Shown here: positions 16,941-25,052 of the stretch, piece by piece
Layout of the letters: each line of letters opens with the position of its first letter
How positions within the stretch are numbered: the first letter of the stretch is position 1
Assembly (NCBI RefSeq): GCF_900316465.1
Contig: NZ_ONDD01000014.1
Span: 62,001 to 126,000 of the forward strand
DNA length: 64,000 nt
Reading direction: 5' to 3'
Source: an uncultured Fibrobacter sp.
GTDB taxonomy: Bacteria; Fibrobacterota; Fibrobacteria; Fibrobacterales; Fibrobacteraceae
Translations under genes and position numbers: made by a program
The notes under the pieces: model-generated
Told to the model about the DNA's origin: nothing
The model's database searches: none
Seen by the model: the letters and a program-made list of their open reading frames with translations, nothing else

Positions 16941-17400
16941 CGGAAATAGCGAGGTCAAGAACGAGCGACGCAGTCGTGAGTTCGAAAAGCGAGCGAGGCG
17001 AGCGTCGCGACAGACCGCTCGCGGGCTGTCATGACCGAGCCGATGCCGCGGACGCCGAAGGCGTCAATCTCGCCAAGTCCGATTTTGGCGCAAGCCAAAA
17101 CCCGGAGGGCAAAGCCTGAAACGAAGTGAAGGCTTTGTCTAATCTCGCTATTCCGATAAGACAAAAAGACACCTTCTAGGGTGTCTTTTTTGTCTTATAT
17201 GGATTTGGCGGGATTGAGAACGAGCGACGAAGTCGTGAGTTCGATTACGCTCTTAGTGAACGAAGTGAAACGTAGAGCGGAAGCCTTGACCTGCAACAAC
17301 GTTGCAGGCAAGCCCGAAGGGCGAAACGGGAATAACAAGACCGTTTCGGCAATCTCGCTATTCCGATACGCCGAAGGCGTCAATCTCGCGTTCCCCCCAC
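16941..17400 (+). repeat. Array of tRNA-Pro 3'-end fragments interrupted by GC-rich hairpins
   Basis: No gene is visible here. The tRNA piece GTCGTGAGTTCGA (16870-16882 in the gene) recurs at 16973-16985 and 17232-17244. The 3' piece AATCTCGCTATTCCGATA (16882-16899) recurs at 17141-17158 and 17351-17368. Each pair would join into an intact T-arm plus acceptor 3' strand if the roughly 155-nt or 105-nt segment between them were removed. Those segments consist of short hairpins, many with GAA loops: GACGCCGAAGGCGTC, GCCCGAAGGGC, CGACGAAGTCG. The 17141-17158 copy is followed by its own terminator, as the real tRNA is. Degenerated tRNA duplications or repeated element insertion at the tRNA 3' end are both possible. 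Confidence 0.75.
17155..17199. terminator. Terminator-like palindrome behind the second tRNA fragment
   Basis: Nested arms ATAAGACA/TGTCTTAT and AAAAAGACACC/GGTGTCTTTTT with loop TTCTAG. It works as an intrinsic terminator in both directions and copies the tRNA-then-terminator layout of the real tRNA-Pro. Confidence 0.75.
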
Positions 17401-17538
17401 CATTCAAAAATTCCCACGATCTTGCAATCAACCTTTTGCACGCACCAGTCATTTCCTGATTTATCTTTTAAATTCATTCAAGGAAATGCAAAAAACATGA
17501 CAAAAACGCCATTTTTATAACATTTACACCACAGACAC
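17401..17538. other. A+T-rich spacer without recognised features
   Basis: This stretch joins the tRNA-fragment array to the toxin-antitoxin promoter. I see no open frame with a start site, no hairpin with a T-run and no repeat in it. Confidence 0.5.
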
Positions 17539-17567
17539 TTTACAAACGCAACTAATTGTTGTATATT
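17539..17567 (+). promoter_or_regulatory. Promoter of the relB-yafQ operon
   Basis: TTTACA (17539-17544), a 17-nt spacer and TATATT (17562-17567) make a good sigma-70-type promoter. The -10 box ends 7 nt before ATG (17575), so the transcript should be leaderless or nearly so. Confidence 0.65.
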
Positions 17568-17574
17568 TAGAGGT

Positions 17575-17850
17575 ATGAGTACCGTGGTAACAAACATACG
17601 AATCGACAAAGAGCTCAAGGCTCAGGCAACCGAACTATTCAACGACTTGGGCTTGACGCTTTCCCAAGCGTTTACGGTTTTCCTGAAGCAAGCCATTCTG
17701 CACCACGGCCTGCCTTTTGCCGTTACAAGACCTCCGTCCAAAGAACTCCTCGAAGCCATCAAGGAAGGCGAAGAACTCGCCCACGATCCTAATGCAAAAA
17801 CTTATGCTTCGTTCGATGAACTGCTTGAGGAACTGGACATAAAAAAATGA
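17575..17850 (+). CDS. RelB/DinJ-family antitoxin
   Basis: 91 residues. The N-terminal ribbon-helix-helix (VVTNIRIDKELKAQATELFNDLGLTLSQAFTVFL is the region, residues 4-37) is the DinJ-type DNA-binding and dimer domain, with the family's LGLTLSQAF turn. The C-terminal part, rich in acidic residues and ending EELDIKK, would wrap and block the toxin. RelB/DinJ proteins also repress their own promoter. The stop overlaps the toxin start (ATGA), the usual antitoxin-first coupling. Confidence 0.9.
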   Translation: MSTVVTNIRIDKELKAQATELFNDLGLTLSQAFTVFLKQAILHHGLPFAVTRPPSKELLEAIKEGEELAHDPNAKTYASFDELLEELDIKK

Positions 17851-18149
17851 GTTCTAAAGACGGATTCAAGTATAATTTACGGATTACAAGCCGCTTCAAG
17901 AAGCACCTTAAACAAATTGCCAAAAGAAACATAGACAACGTCACAAAGATTAGCAATGTTGTCAATTCTCTACAAAAAGGGGAAACTCTTGAAGCACGAT
18001 TTAAGGACCATGCTTTAGTTGGAAATTGGACCGGTCACAGGGAATGCCACATTCTTCCCGATCTTTTGTTAATCTACAAAATCGAAGAAAACATTCTTAT
18101 TCTAGAACTTGTAGACACCGGCTCTCACGCCGATTTATTCGGGAAATAA
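17847..18149 (+). CDS. YafQ/RelE-family mRNA interferase toxin
   Basis: 100 residues, basic, RelE fold. Key YafQ-like features are FKKHLKQI near the N-terminus, DHALVGNWTGHRECHI (catalytic-type His), LPDLLLIYKI and the terminal GSHADLFGK with the conserved His-x-x-Leu-Phe. YafQ cuts ribosome-bound mRNA. The start overlaps the antitoxin stop by 4 nt. The stop abuts that of the convergent FISUMP gene without a spacer, so there is no room for a separate terminator. Confidence 0.9.
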   Translation: MSSKDGFKYNLRITSRFKKHLKQIAKRNIDNVTKISNVVNSLQKGETLEARFKDHALVGNWTGHRECHILPDLLLIYKIEENILILELVDTGSHADLFGK

Positions 18150-18749
18150 TTACCGCACGCAGCGAACAGAGAACCCGAAATTCTTGGGTTTGGACATGTA
18201 GCCAAATGCCATGGATTTGCTGGTGAGGTACCACACGCGGGCAGAGCCGGGGGCAATGCCTTCGGAGGAATCGTCGGAGCTCCAGAAGAAGGCGAATTTA
18301 GCGGTATTGCCGTAGGTTTCGTCGTCGAAGCGGTTGCCGGCGGGCATCGCCGAGAATTTGAGAGTGTCGTTGCCATTGGTGTCGCCCGACCAGCCGTAAT
18401 CGGCCTTGATCAAGTAACCCGCGTTAAAGTCGGCGCCTGCCGCAATCCAGAGGCTTTCGAAGTCGGCGTGCGTGGGCAAGCGGAACCCGGCGGGGCATGC
18501 TTTTTTGGCCGCATCCCAAGTGTAGAGCCTGCCGTAGACCATGCACTGGTCGTCATCATCCTTGTAGCAGAAACTGCCTTCAGTTTTATAATTCAGGTTG
18601 TCGCCCAGCCATTCGAGACCAGCGATTTTTACCGTGCGGTACGTCTGCTTGTCACGCGGGTCCTTGAACTCGTTTTTCTTTTTAGACTTGGGAGCCGCCG
18701 AGGCGTAAGCCACAAACAAACTAACAAATAAAACCAGCCAGAATTTCAT
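18150..18749 (-). CDS. Secreted FISUMP-domain protein (Fib_succ_major)
   Basis: 199 residues with a signal peptide (VLFVSLFVAYASA). The rest is one Fibrobacter succinogenes major paralogous domain (TIGR02145): DPRDKQTYRTVKIAGLEW, YGRLYTWDAA, CPAGFRLPTHADFESL, FWSSDD and the C-terminal GFSVRCVR. This large paralogous family is exported to the envelope; its biochemical role is not established. Paired Cys residues suggest disulfides. The domain is a strong marker of Fibrobacter. TATTTT ends 6 nt before the ATG, with no ribosome site. Confidence 0.92.
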   Translation of the reverse strand: MKFWLVLFVSLFVAYASAAPKSKKKNEFKDPRDKQTYRTVKIAGLEWLGDNLNYKTEGSFCYKDDDDQCMVYGRLYTWDAAKKACPAGFRLPTHADFESLWIAAGADFNAGYLIKADYGWSGDTNGNDTLKFSAMPAGNRFDDETYGNTAKFAFFWSSDDSSEGIAPGSARVWYLTSKSMAFGYMSKPKNFGFSVRCVR

Positions 18750-18823
18750 GGTGTAAAAATAGCATAATCAAGGAGTCTCCCCCGCGCTTTTTTTCTATTT
18801 TCTATCCAAACCCAAGGAGTCCT

Positions 18824-19348
18824 ATGTTTTTCAAACGAATTTCTGCCGCTATCCTATGCGCCATGGCCCTGAGCCTTGCGGCCCCCGAAGCCGAATCCGG
18901 GGAAGACATGATGATTTTCAAGGCGATCCTGCAGAGCCCGATTTTCAAGGACAACTTTGTGCAGTCGTGTACCGCACAGTCCATGGAATGGCTCGGTGCA
19001 AGCCAAGCCGACAAGACCTGCAATTGCGCGTTTGACCGCATGGTGAAAGACAGCAAGTTTATCAACCGGATTCTGAGTTCGATGAACAACGAAAGCATCG
19101 ATTTTGAAAAATGGGGATTTGACTTTATCGAGCCGTGCATTCCCCAGAGTTACCCCGCCGAAACGGACAACGCCTTCGTGAAAGAATGCTTGAAAGCCGG
19201 CGACGTGGACAAAGCGACCTGCGAATGCGTGCTGAACTCCATCAAGAAAGATTACAGCGTGCGTGACCTGATGAAAACCGCCTTCGAAGACCAGAAAAAG
19301 CTGGAAGTCGACTTGATGCTCAAATCGGCGCAGTGCCTTTCAAAATAA
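18824..19348 (+). CDS. Secreted Cys-repeat protein of unknown function
   Basis: 174 residues with a signal peptide (ISAAILCAMALSLAAPEA). The mature part contains two similar units: a Cys followed about 17-20 residues later by CNC or CEC (CTAQSMEW...TCNCAFDRM and CLKAGDVDKATCECVLNSI), each followed by a helical tail. This looks like an internal duplication with one disulfide or metal site per unit. I do not recognise the family. AAGGAG lies 5 nt before the ATG, so translation initiation is conventional here. Confidence 0.7.
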   Translation: MFFKRISAAILCAMALSLAAPEAESGEDMMIFKAILQSPIFKDNFVQSCTAQSMEWLGASQADKTCNCAFDRMVKDSKFINRILSSMNNESIDFEKWGFDFIEPCIPQSYPAETDNAFVKECLKAGDVDKATCECVLNSIKKDYSVRDLMKTAFEDQKKLEVDLMLKSAQCLSK

Positions 19349-19369
19349 TTCGGGAAATATCTCTATAAA

Positions 19370-19406
19370 AAAACTAACGGCATCCCCCCCAAGGGATGCC
19401 GTAGTT
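19370..19406. terminator. Stem-loop after the Cys-repeat gene
   Basis: A 10-bp perfect stem ACGGCATCCC (19377-19386) / GGGATGCCGT (19393-19402). The T-run is on the minus-strand side; on the plus strand it is followed only by AGTTGGTGTTTGG, so termination of the plus-strand gene may be weak. Confidence 0.5.
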
Positions 19407-19689
19407 GGTGTTTGGGATGTTTGGTTTCGTATCTATAAGATAGATTCGTACGGGGGCAAAAGGTATAGTTGTAAGACATAAAGCGTTGTTGTGCTTTACA
19501 ACGCAAAGTAACAAAAATGTATCAAATGTAGCCACACGGTGAATTTCAGTCTCAAAATGAGTCAAAATGGCGTAAATTTTTGAAAAAAAAGCATTTTTTT
19601 ATTAAACAACCCCCAATGGTATTGTTGTAAAACTGCCGTTTTTTAGCAAAAAAGTGCCCAAAACGGGCAAATTTTCTCATTTCGGGGCG
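19407..19689. other. Upstream region of clpB
   Basis: A 283-nt A+T-rich stretch with no convincing gene. It contains an inverted repeat TGCCC-AAAAC-GGGCA about 25-45 nt before the sigma-54 promoter, which could be part of an activator site but sits closer than enhancer sites usually do. Confidence 0.4.
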
Positions 19690-19706
19690 TTGGCACGGCC
19701 TTTGCA
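19690..19706 (+). promoter_or_regulatory. Sigma-54 (-24/-12) promoter of clpB
   Basis: TTGGCACGGCCTTTGCA matches the sigma-54 consensus: GG and GC are separated by exactly 10 nt, with the flanking TTGGCACG and TTGCA. A transcript would start near 19717, giving a leader of about 20 nt with AGAGAGGA before the ATG at 19737. A sigma-54 activator gene is present at 58229-59593. Confidence 0.75.
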
Positions 19707-19736
19707 TATATATGGCGTAAAAAAAGAGAGGAAAAC

Positions 19737-22289
19737 ATGTCAGATTTTAATAACGATGCAGAAAAGGTATTGGCCAAGGCCCAGAGCCTGCGTGACCGTT
19801 GCTCCCATTCCTACCTGGGTGCGGCCCATTTGGCGGTAGGCCTAGTAGAAGGCCCCGATGCCACCCTGAAGAAACTTTATAAATCCAAGGGCGCGAAGAC
19901 GAACGAGCTTCGCGGCAAGCTGGAACCGTTCGTGCAGAAGATTCCACGTATGGAAGGTGTAAACCCCGACGTGGAACCGGATAACGACTTGAACCGTATT
20001 TTGCGTGCCTCTGTGCAGGCGGCGCGTCAGGTGAACCGCATGGTGACCCCGGGCGATATGCTCGTGGCCTTGATGAAGTTCTCGGGCGACCGTGGACTCG
20101 CGAAGGTGTTCGAAGATGCGCTCGGTTCTGTGGAAGTCGTGGAAACCTGGCTTTCGGACCCGTTTGCGGGTGCCGCCAATGCCGAGGAACAGTCTCCCTT
20201 GAAATTGTACGGGCGTGAACTCGTGGAAATGGCTGCCGACGGAAAGCTTTCGCCGGTGATTGGCCGTGAAGAAGAAATCCGCCGCGTCATCTTGATCTTG
20301 AGCCGAAAGACGAAAAACAACCCGTGCCTGGTCGGTGAACCTGGCGTGGGCAAGACCGCTATTGTCGAAGGGCTCGCCGAGCGAATCTATCGCGGCGATG
20401 TGCCTGACGCTCTGAAGGGCAAGAAGTTGTTTGCGCTCGATTTGTCTGCCTTGATGGCGGGCGCAAAGTACCGCGGCGATTTCGAGGAACGTTTGAAAGC
20501 TGTGCTCGACGCACTTGAAGAAGACGGCAACACGTTGCTGTTCATCGATGAAATCCACACCATCGTGGGTGCGGGCAAGACCGAAGGCTCCATGGACTTG
20601 GGCAACATGCTCAAGCCGAAGCTGGCCCGTGGCGAGCTGCACTGCATCGGTGCGACCACGACGCAGGAATACCGTAAGTACATCGAGAAGGATTCCGCCT
20701 TGGAACGCCGTTTCCAGCCCGTGCAGGTCGACGAGCCGAGCGAAGAGGAATCGATTTCAATTCTTCGTGGCATTAAGGACGGCTTTGATGCGCACCATGG
20801 CGTGCGTCTGCACGACAACGCGCTCGTGGCGGCGGTGAAGCTTTCGAACCGCTACATCAGTGACCGTTTCTTGCCGGACAAGGCCATCGACCTGATTGAC
20901 GAGGCCGCAAGCCTGGTGAAGACGCAGATGGACACCGTGCCCGAAGCCTTGGATACCTTGCAGCGTAAGGAACTCCAGATGAAAAACGAGGAGCAGGCCT
21001 TGGCGAAGGAAACCGACGACACCAGCGTAAAGCGCCTGAAAGAGTTGCGTGAAGAACTCGCGACGACAGATGCTGCAGTCAAGCTGATGCAGGACCGTTG
21101 GCAAGAAAGGCGCGCGAAGAATGCCGAGTTGCAGGGCCTCAAGAAGTCCTTGCAGCAGGCAAAGGACGAGATGGAGCAGGCCGAAGCCCGCTACGACTTG
21201 AACCGCGCCGCCGAACTCAAGTACAACAAGATCGTGAACCTCGAAAAGGAAATCGCCGCGAAGACCGAAGAAATCAGGAAGTCTGCAAGCGACGGCGACT
21301 TGAGCGAAGAGGTGACCGAAGAGACGATTGCACTCGTGGTGAGCCGCTGGACCGGAATTCCGGTGACCAAGCTTTGCGAAGGCGAAAAGGCGAAGTTGTT
21401 GCACTTGGACGAACGCCTGCACGCCCGCGTGATTGGCCAGGACGAAGCTGTGGAAGCGGTTTCGGAAGCCATCTTGCGTAACCGTAGCGGCTTAAGCCGC
21501 GAGAATGCGCCGATTGGTAGTTTCTTGTTCTTGGGCCCGACGGGTGTTGGCAAGACGGAACTTGCCCGTGCGCTTTCCACCGAACTGTTCGACAGCGAAG
21601 CAGCCCTAGTGCGAATTGACATGAGCGAATACATGGAAAAGCACAGCGTGAGCCGTTTGATTGGCGCGCCTCCGGGATACGTGGGTTACGAAGAAGGCGG
21701 CCAGCTGACCGAAGCCGTGCGTACGCATCCGTACTGTGTGATTCTGCTCGACGAAATCGAGAAGGCTCACCCCGATGTGTTCAACACGCTGTTGCAGGTG
21801 CTTGACGACGGTCGTCTGACCGATGGCAAGGGCCGTACCGTGAACTTCAAGAACACCTTGATTCTGATGACGTCGAATCTGGGCGCCGCTCATTTCCAGA
21901 ACCGCGCGGGCGATGCAAAGCCCGTGACCTTGAAGGAAATCGAGCCGGAACTCCGAGGCTTCTTCAGACCGGAATTCCTGAACCGCTTGGACGAAGTGTT
22001 GGTATTCCAGAGCCTCACGAAGCCGCAGATCAAGGACATCGTGAAGCTGAAATTCAAGGGACTCGCCGAACGCGCTGCCCGTCAGGATTTGCAGCTCACG
22101 CTGACCGACAAGGCGCTTGAAGCGATTGCCGATGGAGCCTACCAGCCAGAATTCGGCGCACGCCCGATTCAGCGTTACTTGGAAAGAAACGTGGAACGCC
22201 CGCTGAGCCATGCAATCCTCGCTGGCGAAGTGAGTGCGGCAAAACCGGTAGTCATTGACTACGATGGAACTGCGTTCACGGTGAAGTAA
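19737..22289 (+). CDS. clpB: ClpB-type AAA+ disaggregase
   Basis: 850 residues, the usual ClpB length. In order: N-terminal Clp repeat domain (1-150), AAA+ module 1 with GEPGVGKTAIVEG (near 200), LFIDEIHTIVGAG and the KYRGDFEERLKA pore region, a coiled-coil middle domain (about 400-520), and AAA+ module 2 with GPTGVGKTELARAL (near 600), GAPPGYVGYEEGG and ILLDEIEKAHPDVFN. The long middle domain and lack of a ClpP-docking loop point to ClpB rather than ClpA/C. It works with DnaK to recover aggregated proteins. The N-terminal sequence is divergent from typical ClpB. Its apparent sigma-54 promoter is unusual for this gene. Confidence 0.93.
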   Translation: MSDFNNDAEKVLAKAQSLRDRCSHSYLGAAHLAVGLVEGPDATLKKLYKSKGAKTNELRGKLEPFVQKIPRMEGVNPDVEPDNDLNRILRASVQAARQVNRMVTPGDMLVALMKFSGDRGLAKVFEDALGSVEVVETWLSDPFAGAANAEEQSPLKLYGRELVEMAADGKLSPVIGREEEIRRVILILSRKTKNNPCLVGEPGVGKTAIVEGLAERIYRGDVPDALKGKKLFALDLSALMAGAKYRGDFEERLKAVLDALEEDGNTLLFIDEIHTIVGAGKTEGSMDLGNMLKPKLARGELHCIGATTTQEYRKYIEKDSALERRFQPVQVDEPSEEESISILRGIKDGFDAHHGVRLHDNALVAAVKLSNRYISDRFLPDKAIDLIDEAASLVKTQMDTVPEALDTLQRKELQMKNEEQALAKETDDTSVKRLKELREELATTDAAVKLMQDRWQERRAKNAELQGLKKSLQQAKDEMEQAEARYDLNRAAELKYNKIVNLEKEIAAKTEEIRKSASDGDLSEEVTEETIALVVSRWTGIPVTKLCEGEKAKLLHLDERLHARVIGQDEAVEAVSEAILRNRSGLSRENAPIGSFLFLGPTGVGKTELARALSTELFDSEAALVRIDMSEYMEKHSVSRLIGAPPGYVGYEEGGQLTEAVRTHPYCVILLDEIEKAHPDVFNTLLQVLDDGRLTDGKGRTVNFKNTLILMTSNLGAAHFQNRAGDAKPVTLKEIEPELRGFFRPEFLNRLDEVLVFQSLTKPQIKDIVKLKFKGLAERAARQDLQLTLTDKALEAIADGAYQPEFGARPIQRYLERNVERPLSHAILAGEVSAAKPVVIDYDGTAFTVK

Positions 22290-22316
22290 AATTCTCCAAT
22301 CATCCTCCTTCCTAAC

Positions 22317-22356
22317 AAAAAATGACCTGCATCCTAAACGATGCGGGTCATTTTTT
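22317..22356. terminator. Bidirectional terminator between clpB and hisN
   Basis: AAAAAATGACCTGCATC pairs with GATGCGGGTCATTTTTT around a 6-nt loop. It serves both convergent genes. Confidence 0.9.
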
Positions 22357-22376
22357 AATGTCTTTTGATTAGCGTT

Positions 22377-23192
22377 TTATTTGGCAGACATGATTTTCGC
22401 GACTTCGTCGTGAATCAGACCATTCGAAGCCATGCTCGTATAGCCTTCGTAAATCGGGGCAACAGGCTTGCCGCTTGCATCGAAAAGATCCGTAATGCCG
22501 TCGATGGTGCTGAACTTGCCGCCCGCCTCCTTGAACAGGAGCGGATACGGAGCAATGTCCCACAGCGACACCACAGGGTCAATCATCAGTTCGGCACGGC
22601 CGGCGGCAACCAGGTAGTAACCATAGCAATCTCCCCAGCCGCGATGCAGTTTGGCTGCGCGACGTACGGCAGCATACTTTTCGCCATAGCCTGCGGTTTC
22701 CATGGTATTCACGGTGCCCGAAAGCACTAGAGATTCCGAAAGAGTCGCAACTTTGGAGCAATTCACCGGCTTACCGTCGAGGAATGCGCCGCCATCTTTG
22801 ACCGCCCACACCGCCGTATTCATGGCTGGAATGCGAATGAGGCTCGCAATCGGCGTGCCCTTGCGATACAACGCAATCAGGGTTCCGAACAACGGCACGC
22901 CATGAATGAAGGCCTTGGTGCCATCAATCGGGTCAATCACCCACTGGTATTCGGCATCGGGATTTTCGATTCCGAATTCTTCGCCAATCACGCCGAAGCC
23001 CGGAGTTTCCTTTTCCCAGAACTTGCGGGCAATTTCTTCGGAGCTTTTGTCGGCGACGGTCACAGGCGTATTATCCTTTTTCCATTCCACGCCTACGCTT
23101 GCCTGAAAATACTTCATGATATTTTCTTGGGCAAGGTCTGCGGCCTTAAGCGCAATTTTCAAAAGCTCTTGATTTTCAGCAGTCGCTGCCAT
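22377..23192 (-). CDS. hisN: Inositol monophosphatase-family histidinol-phosphatase (HisN type)
   Basis: 271 residues. The metal-dependent phosphatase motifs are GEEFG (Glu), WVIDPIDGTKAFIHG (Asp-Pro-x-Asp-Gly-Thr) and WDIAPY. HisN enzymes hydrolyse histidinol phosphate to histidinol. The family also includes inositol and PAP phosphatases, but the gene directly follows hisC, which makes the product it would use, so HisN is favoured. Start choice: ATG at 23190-23192 has GGAGG (23197-23201) 4 nt upstream; the longer frame would overlap hisC. Confidence 0.8.
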   Translation of the reverse strand: MAATAENQELLKIALKAADLAQENIMKYFQASVGVEWKKDNTPVTVADKSSEEIARKFWEKETPGFGVIGEEFGIENPDAEYQWVIDPIDGTKAFIHGVPLFGTLIALYRKGTPIASLIRIPAMNTAVWAVKDGGAFLDGKPVNCSKVATLSESLVLSGTVNTMETAGYGEKYAAVRRAAKLHRGWGDCYGYYLVAAGRAELMIDPVVSLWDIAPYPLLFKEAGGKFSTIDGITDLFDASGKPVAPIYEGYTSMASNGLIHDEVAKIMSAK

Positions 23193-23206
23193 AACACCTC
23201 CGGCGA

Positions 23207-24298
23207 TTAATTCTCCGCCTTCCACTTTTTAACGAGGCTGACCAGGAGTTCGTTTTCTTCGCGCTTGCCGAGAGTCACGCGGATGTGTTCGGGCAGGCCA
23301 AAGCTTGTAAGTCCGCGAACGATCATGCCGTTCTGTTCAAGGAACAGCACGAGATCCTTCGCCTTCGCACCGATGTGGACGCAAATGAAGTTACCCTGAG
23401 TCGGCAACACTTTGAAACCGAGCGATTCAAACTCCGGAGTCAGATACTTGATGCCTTCGGCATTGAGTTCGAGCGTACGCTTGACGTGTTCCTTGTCGGA
23501 AAGGGCGGCAATTGCAGCCACTTGGGCAGCCTGGTTCACGTCGAACGGCGGCTTGATTTTCCACAAGGCGCGGATAACTTCAACGTTACCGAATGCGTAA
23601 CCGATGCGCAGCCCTGCAAGGCCGTAAATCTTACTGAACGTGCGGTTGATAAACAAGTTCTTGTACTTGTCCAACATATCAATCAGCACAGGATAATTGC
23701 TTGCCGTTGCAAATTCAGAATAAGCCTGATCGAGGAATACGAGCACGTTGCTCGGTACCTTATCCAGGAAGTCAATCAGTTCCTGCTTATTGTAGTAAAC
23801 GCCAGTCGGATTGTTCGGGCTGCAGATAAAGACCACGCGAGTCTTGTCGTTAATAGCCTTCAAAAGTTCCGAAAGCGGAGTCTTCTGGTCACCCACACCG
23901 ATACCGATAAAATCGGCGCCGTTGGAAAGTGTGGTAAACTTATAGACCGAGAACGTCGGCGTAATGCCAATGCAGTTGTCGCCCTGACGGATAAAAGCCT
24001 TACCCACCATGTCGATGATTTCGTCGGAACCGTTACCAATAACAATCTGGTCAGTGTTCACGCCGTAAAAATCAGCGATGGCATTGATCAGCTTAGGAGC
24101 ATCACCACGCGGGTACAAATGTAAAATATCCGCAATTTCACGATAGGCTTCAATAGCCTTGGGGGAAGCCCCCAGTGGGTTTTCGTTCGAGGCCAGCTTC
24201 ACAACCTTGGTCAAACCGTACTTGGCACGGATTTCTTCCATGGATTTGCCGGGAACGTAATCAGAAAGTTTCAAAAGCTCTGGACGCGGATCAATCAT
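23207..24298 (-). CDS. hisC: Histidinol-phosphate aminotransferase
   Basis: 363 residues, a fold-type I PLP enzyme of normal HisC length. Visible motifs are NENPLGASPKA, GNGSDEIIDM, CSPNNPTGVYY, the LDQAYSEF Asp/Tyr pair, and the PLP Lys in RTFSKIYGLAGLRIGYAFG. The substrate Arg is in PEHIRVTLG. It converts imidazole acetol phosphate to histidinol phosphate with glutamate. hisN follows 14 nt later as the next step of the pathway; the rest of the his genes are not in the window. Confidence 0.92.
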   Translation of the reverse strand: MIDPRPELLKLSDYVPGKSMEEIRAKYGLTKVVKLASNENPLGASPKAIEAYREIADILHLYPRGDAPKLINAIADFYGVNTDQIVIGNGSDEIIDMVGKAFIRQGDNCIGITPTFSVYKFTTLSNGADFIGIGVGDQKTPLSELLKAINDKTRVVFICSPNNPTGVYYNKQELIDFLDKVPSNVLVFLDQAYSEFATASNYPVLIDMLDKYKNLFINRTFSKIYGLAGLRIGYAFGNVEVIRALWKIKPPFDVNQAAQVAAIAALSDKEHVKRTLELNAEGIKYLTPEFESLGFKVLPTQGNFICVHIGAKAKDLVLFLEQNGMIVRGLTSFGLPEHIRVTLGKREENELLVSLVKKWKAEN

Positions 24299-24331
24299 GA
24301 TATCCTCTTTTTTTTGCGCCTAAAATTTAGC

Positions 24332-24337
24332 TAAATT
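24332..24337 (+). promoter_or_regulatory. -10-like box, leaderless start (beta-barrel gene)
   Basis: TAAATT ends exactly 7 nt before ATG (24345), and the spacer GAGTCCC is not a ribosome site. A weaker match than TATATT, but the spacing is the same as for other genes in the window. Confidence 0.35.
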
Positions 24338-24344
24338 GAGTCCC

Positions 24345-25052
24345 ATGAAAATTTCCCATTTCATTATTTTTGTGTTAATAGGCCTTTGCATTCAAAACGC
24401 CTTCGCTTTGGACCGTATTTGGAACATGCGTTACACTCTCGGCCCCGATGCTAGACCCTCGCCCAAGTTTGGCGCCGGTCTTGGCTTGCGTTCGGACTTC
24501 GGAAGTAACGTGCTCTTCCCCGTGAACATTTTGGGTTCACTAAACAAGGAATGGGAATTGGGCGCCAAGGTGGACATGTATACCTACAACAAGATGGACA
24601 ACATGGAAGCCTCCATTGACATCGGTGGACGATACCGTATGGGCGCCGGCCGATTTGTAGAATTGGACGGCTACTTTGGACTCAACCGCAACAACGGTAG
24701 CGCCATGGTGCTCACCTACGGCAAAGAAGTTTATATCGCAAGCAACTTTTCTAACTCCTACGAAGCACGCGCCGGTTTCTTTGACGGCGTTACCGGAGAA
24801 GACGGCTACGTCAAATTCACCCTCGGAACCATTCCGACACTGCACTTTGGCAAAAGCTTCCTTTGTATGATCGAAATTACCTCGAGCGGAAGCGCCGGAC
24901 ATTTCCGCGACGACTTTATGGTCGACATCATCCCGAAGCTGGAACTCGCCCTTGGCAGCACACGTGTGCGCCTGGAATTCGATATCGGCGTTCTGCAGGA
25001 TGATAACAACGACCAAAAGAGCATCGGTCTGTACGTGCAGACGGCCCTTTAG
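24345..25052 (+). CDS. Secreted beta-barrel-like outer-membrane protein
   Basis: 235 residues with a signal peptide (IIFVLIGLCIQNAFA). The mature chain alternates hydrophobic and polar residues in ~10-residue strands with Gly/aromatic girdles (FGAGLGLRSDF, WELGAKVDMYTY, ASIDIGGRYRMG, RVRLEFDIGVL), as in an 8-10-strand barrel. The chain ends near a hydrophobic strand (SIGLYVQTAL). No specific family is recognised. An in-frame TTG lies 9 nt upstream, but ATG at 24345 is used because it fits the promoter spacing and signal peptide. Confidence 0.65.
   Translation: MKISHFIIFVLIGLCIQNAFALDRIWNMRYTLGPDARPSPKFGAGLGLRSDFGSNVLFPVNILGSLNKEWELGAKVDMYTYNKMDNMEASIDIGGRYRMGAGRFVELDGYFGLNRNNGSAMVLTYGKEVYIASNFSNSYEARAGFFDGVTGEDGYVKFTLGTIPTLHFGKSFLCMIEITSSGSAGHFRDDFMVDIIPKLELALGSTRVRLEFDIGVLQDDNNDQKSIGLYVQTAL

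Noticed and set aside
16922..17459. Several short open frames in the tRNA-repeat region
   Set aside because: They have no ribosome site, run through hairpins and tRNA fragments in multiple frames, and show no protein-like composition.
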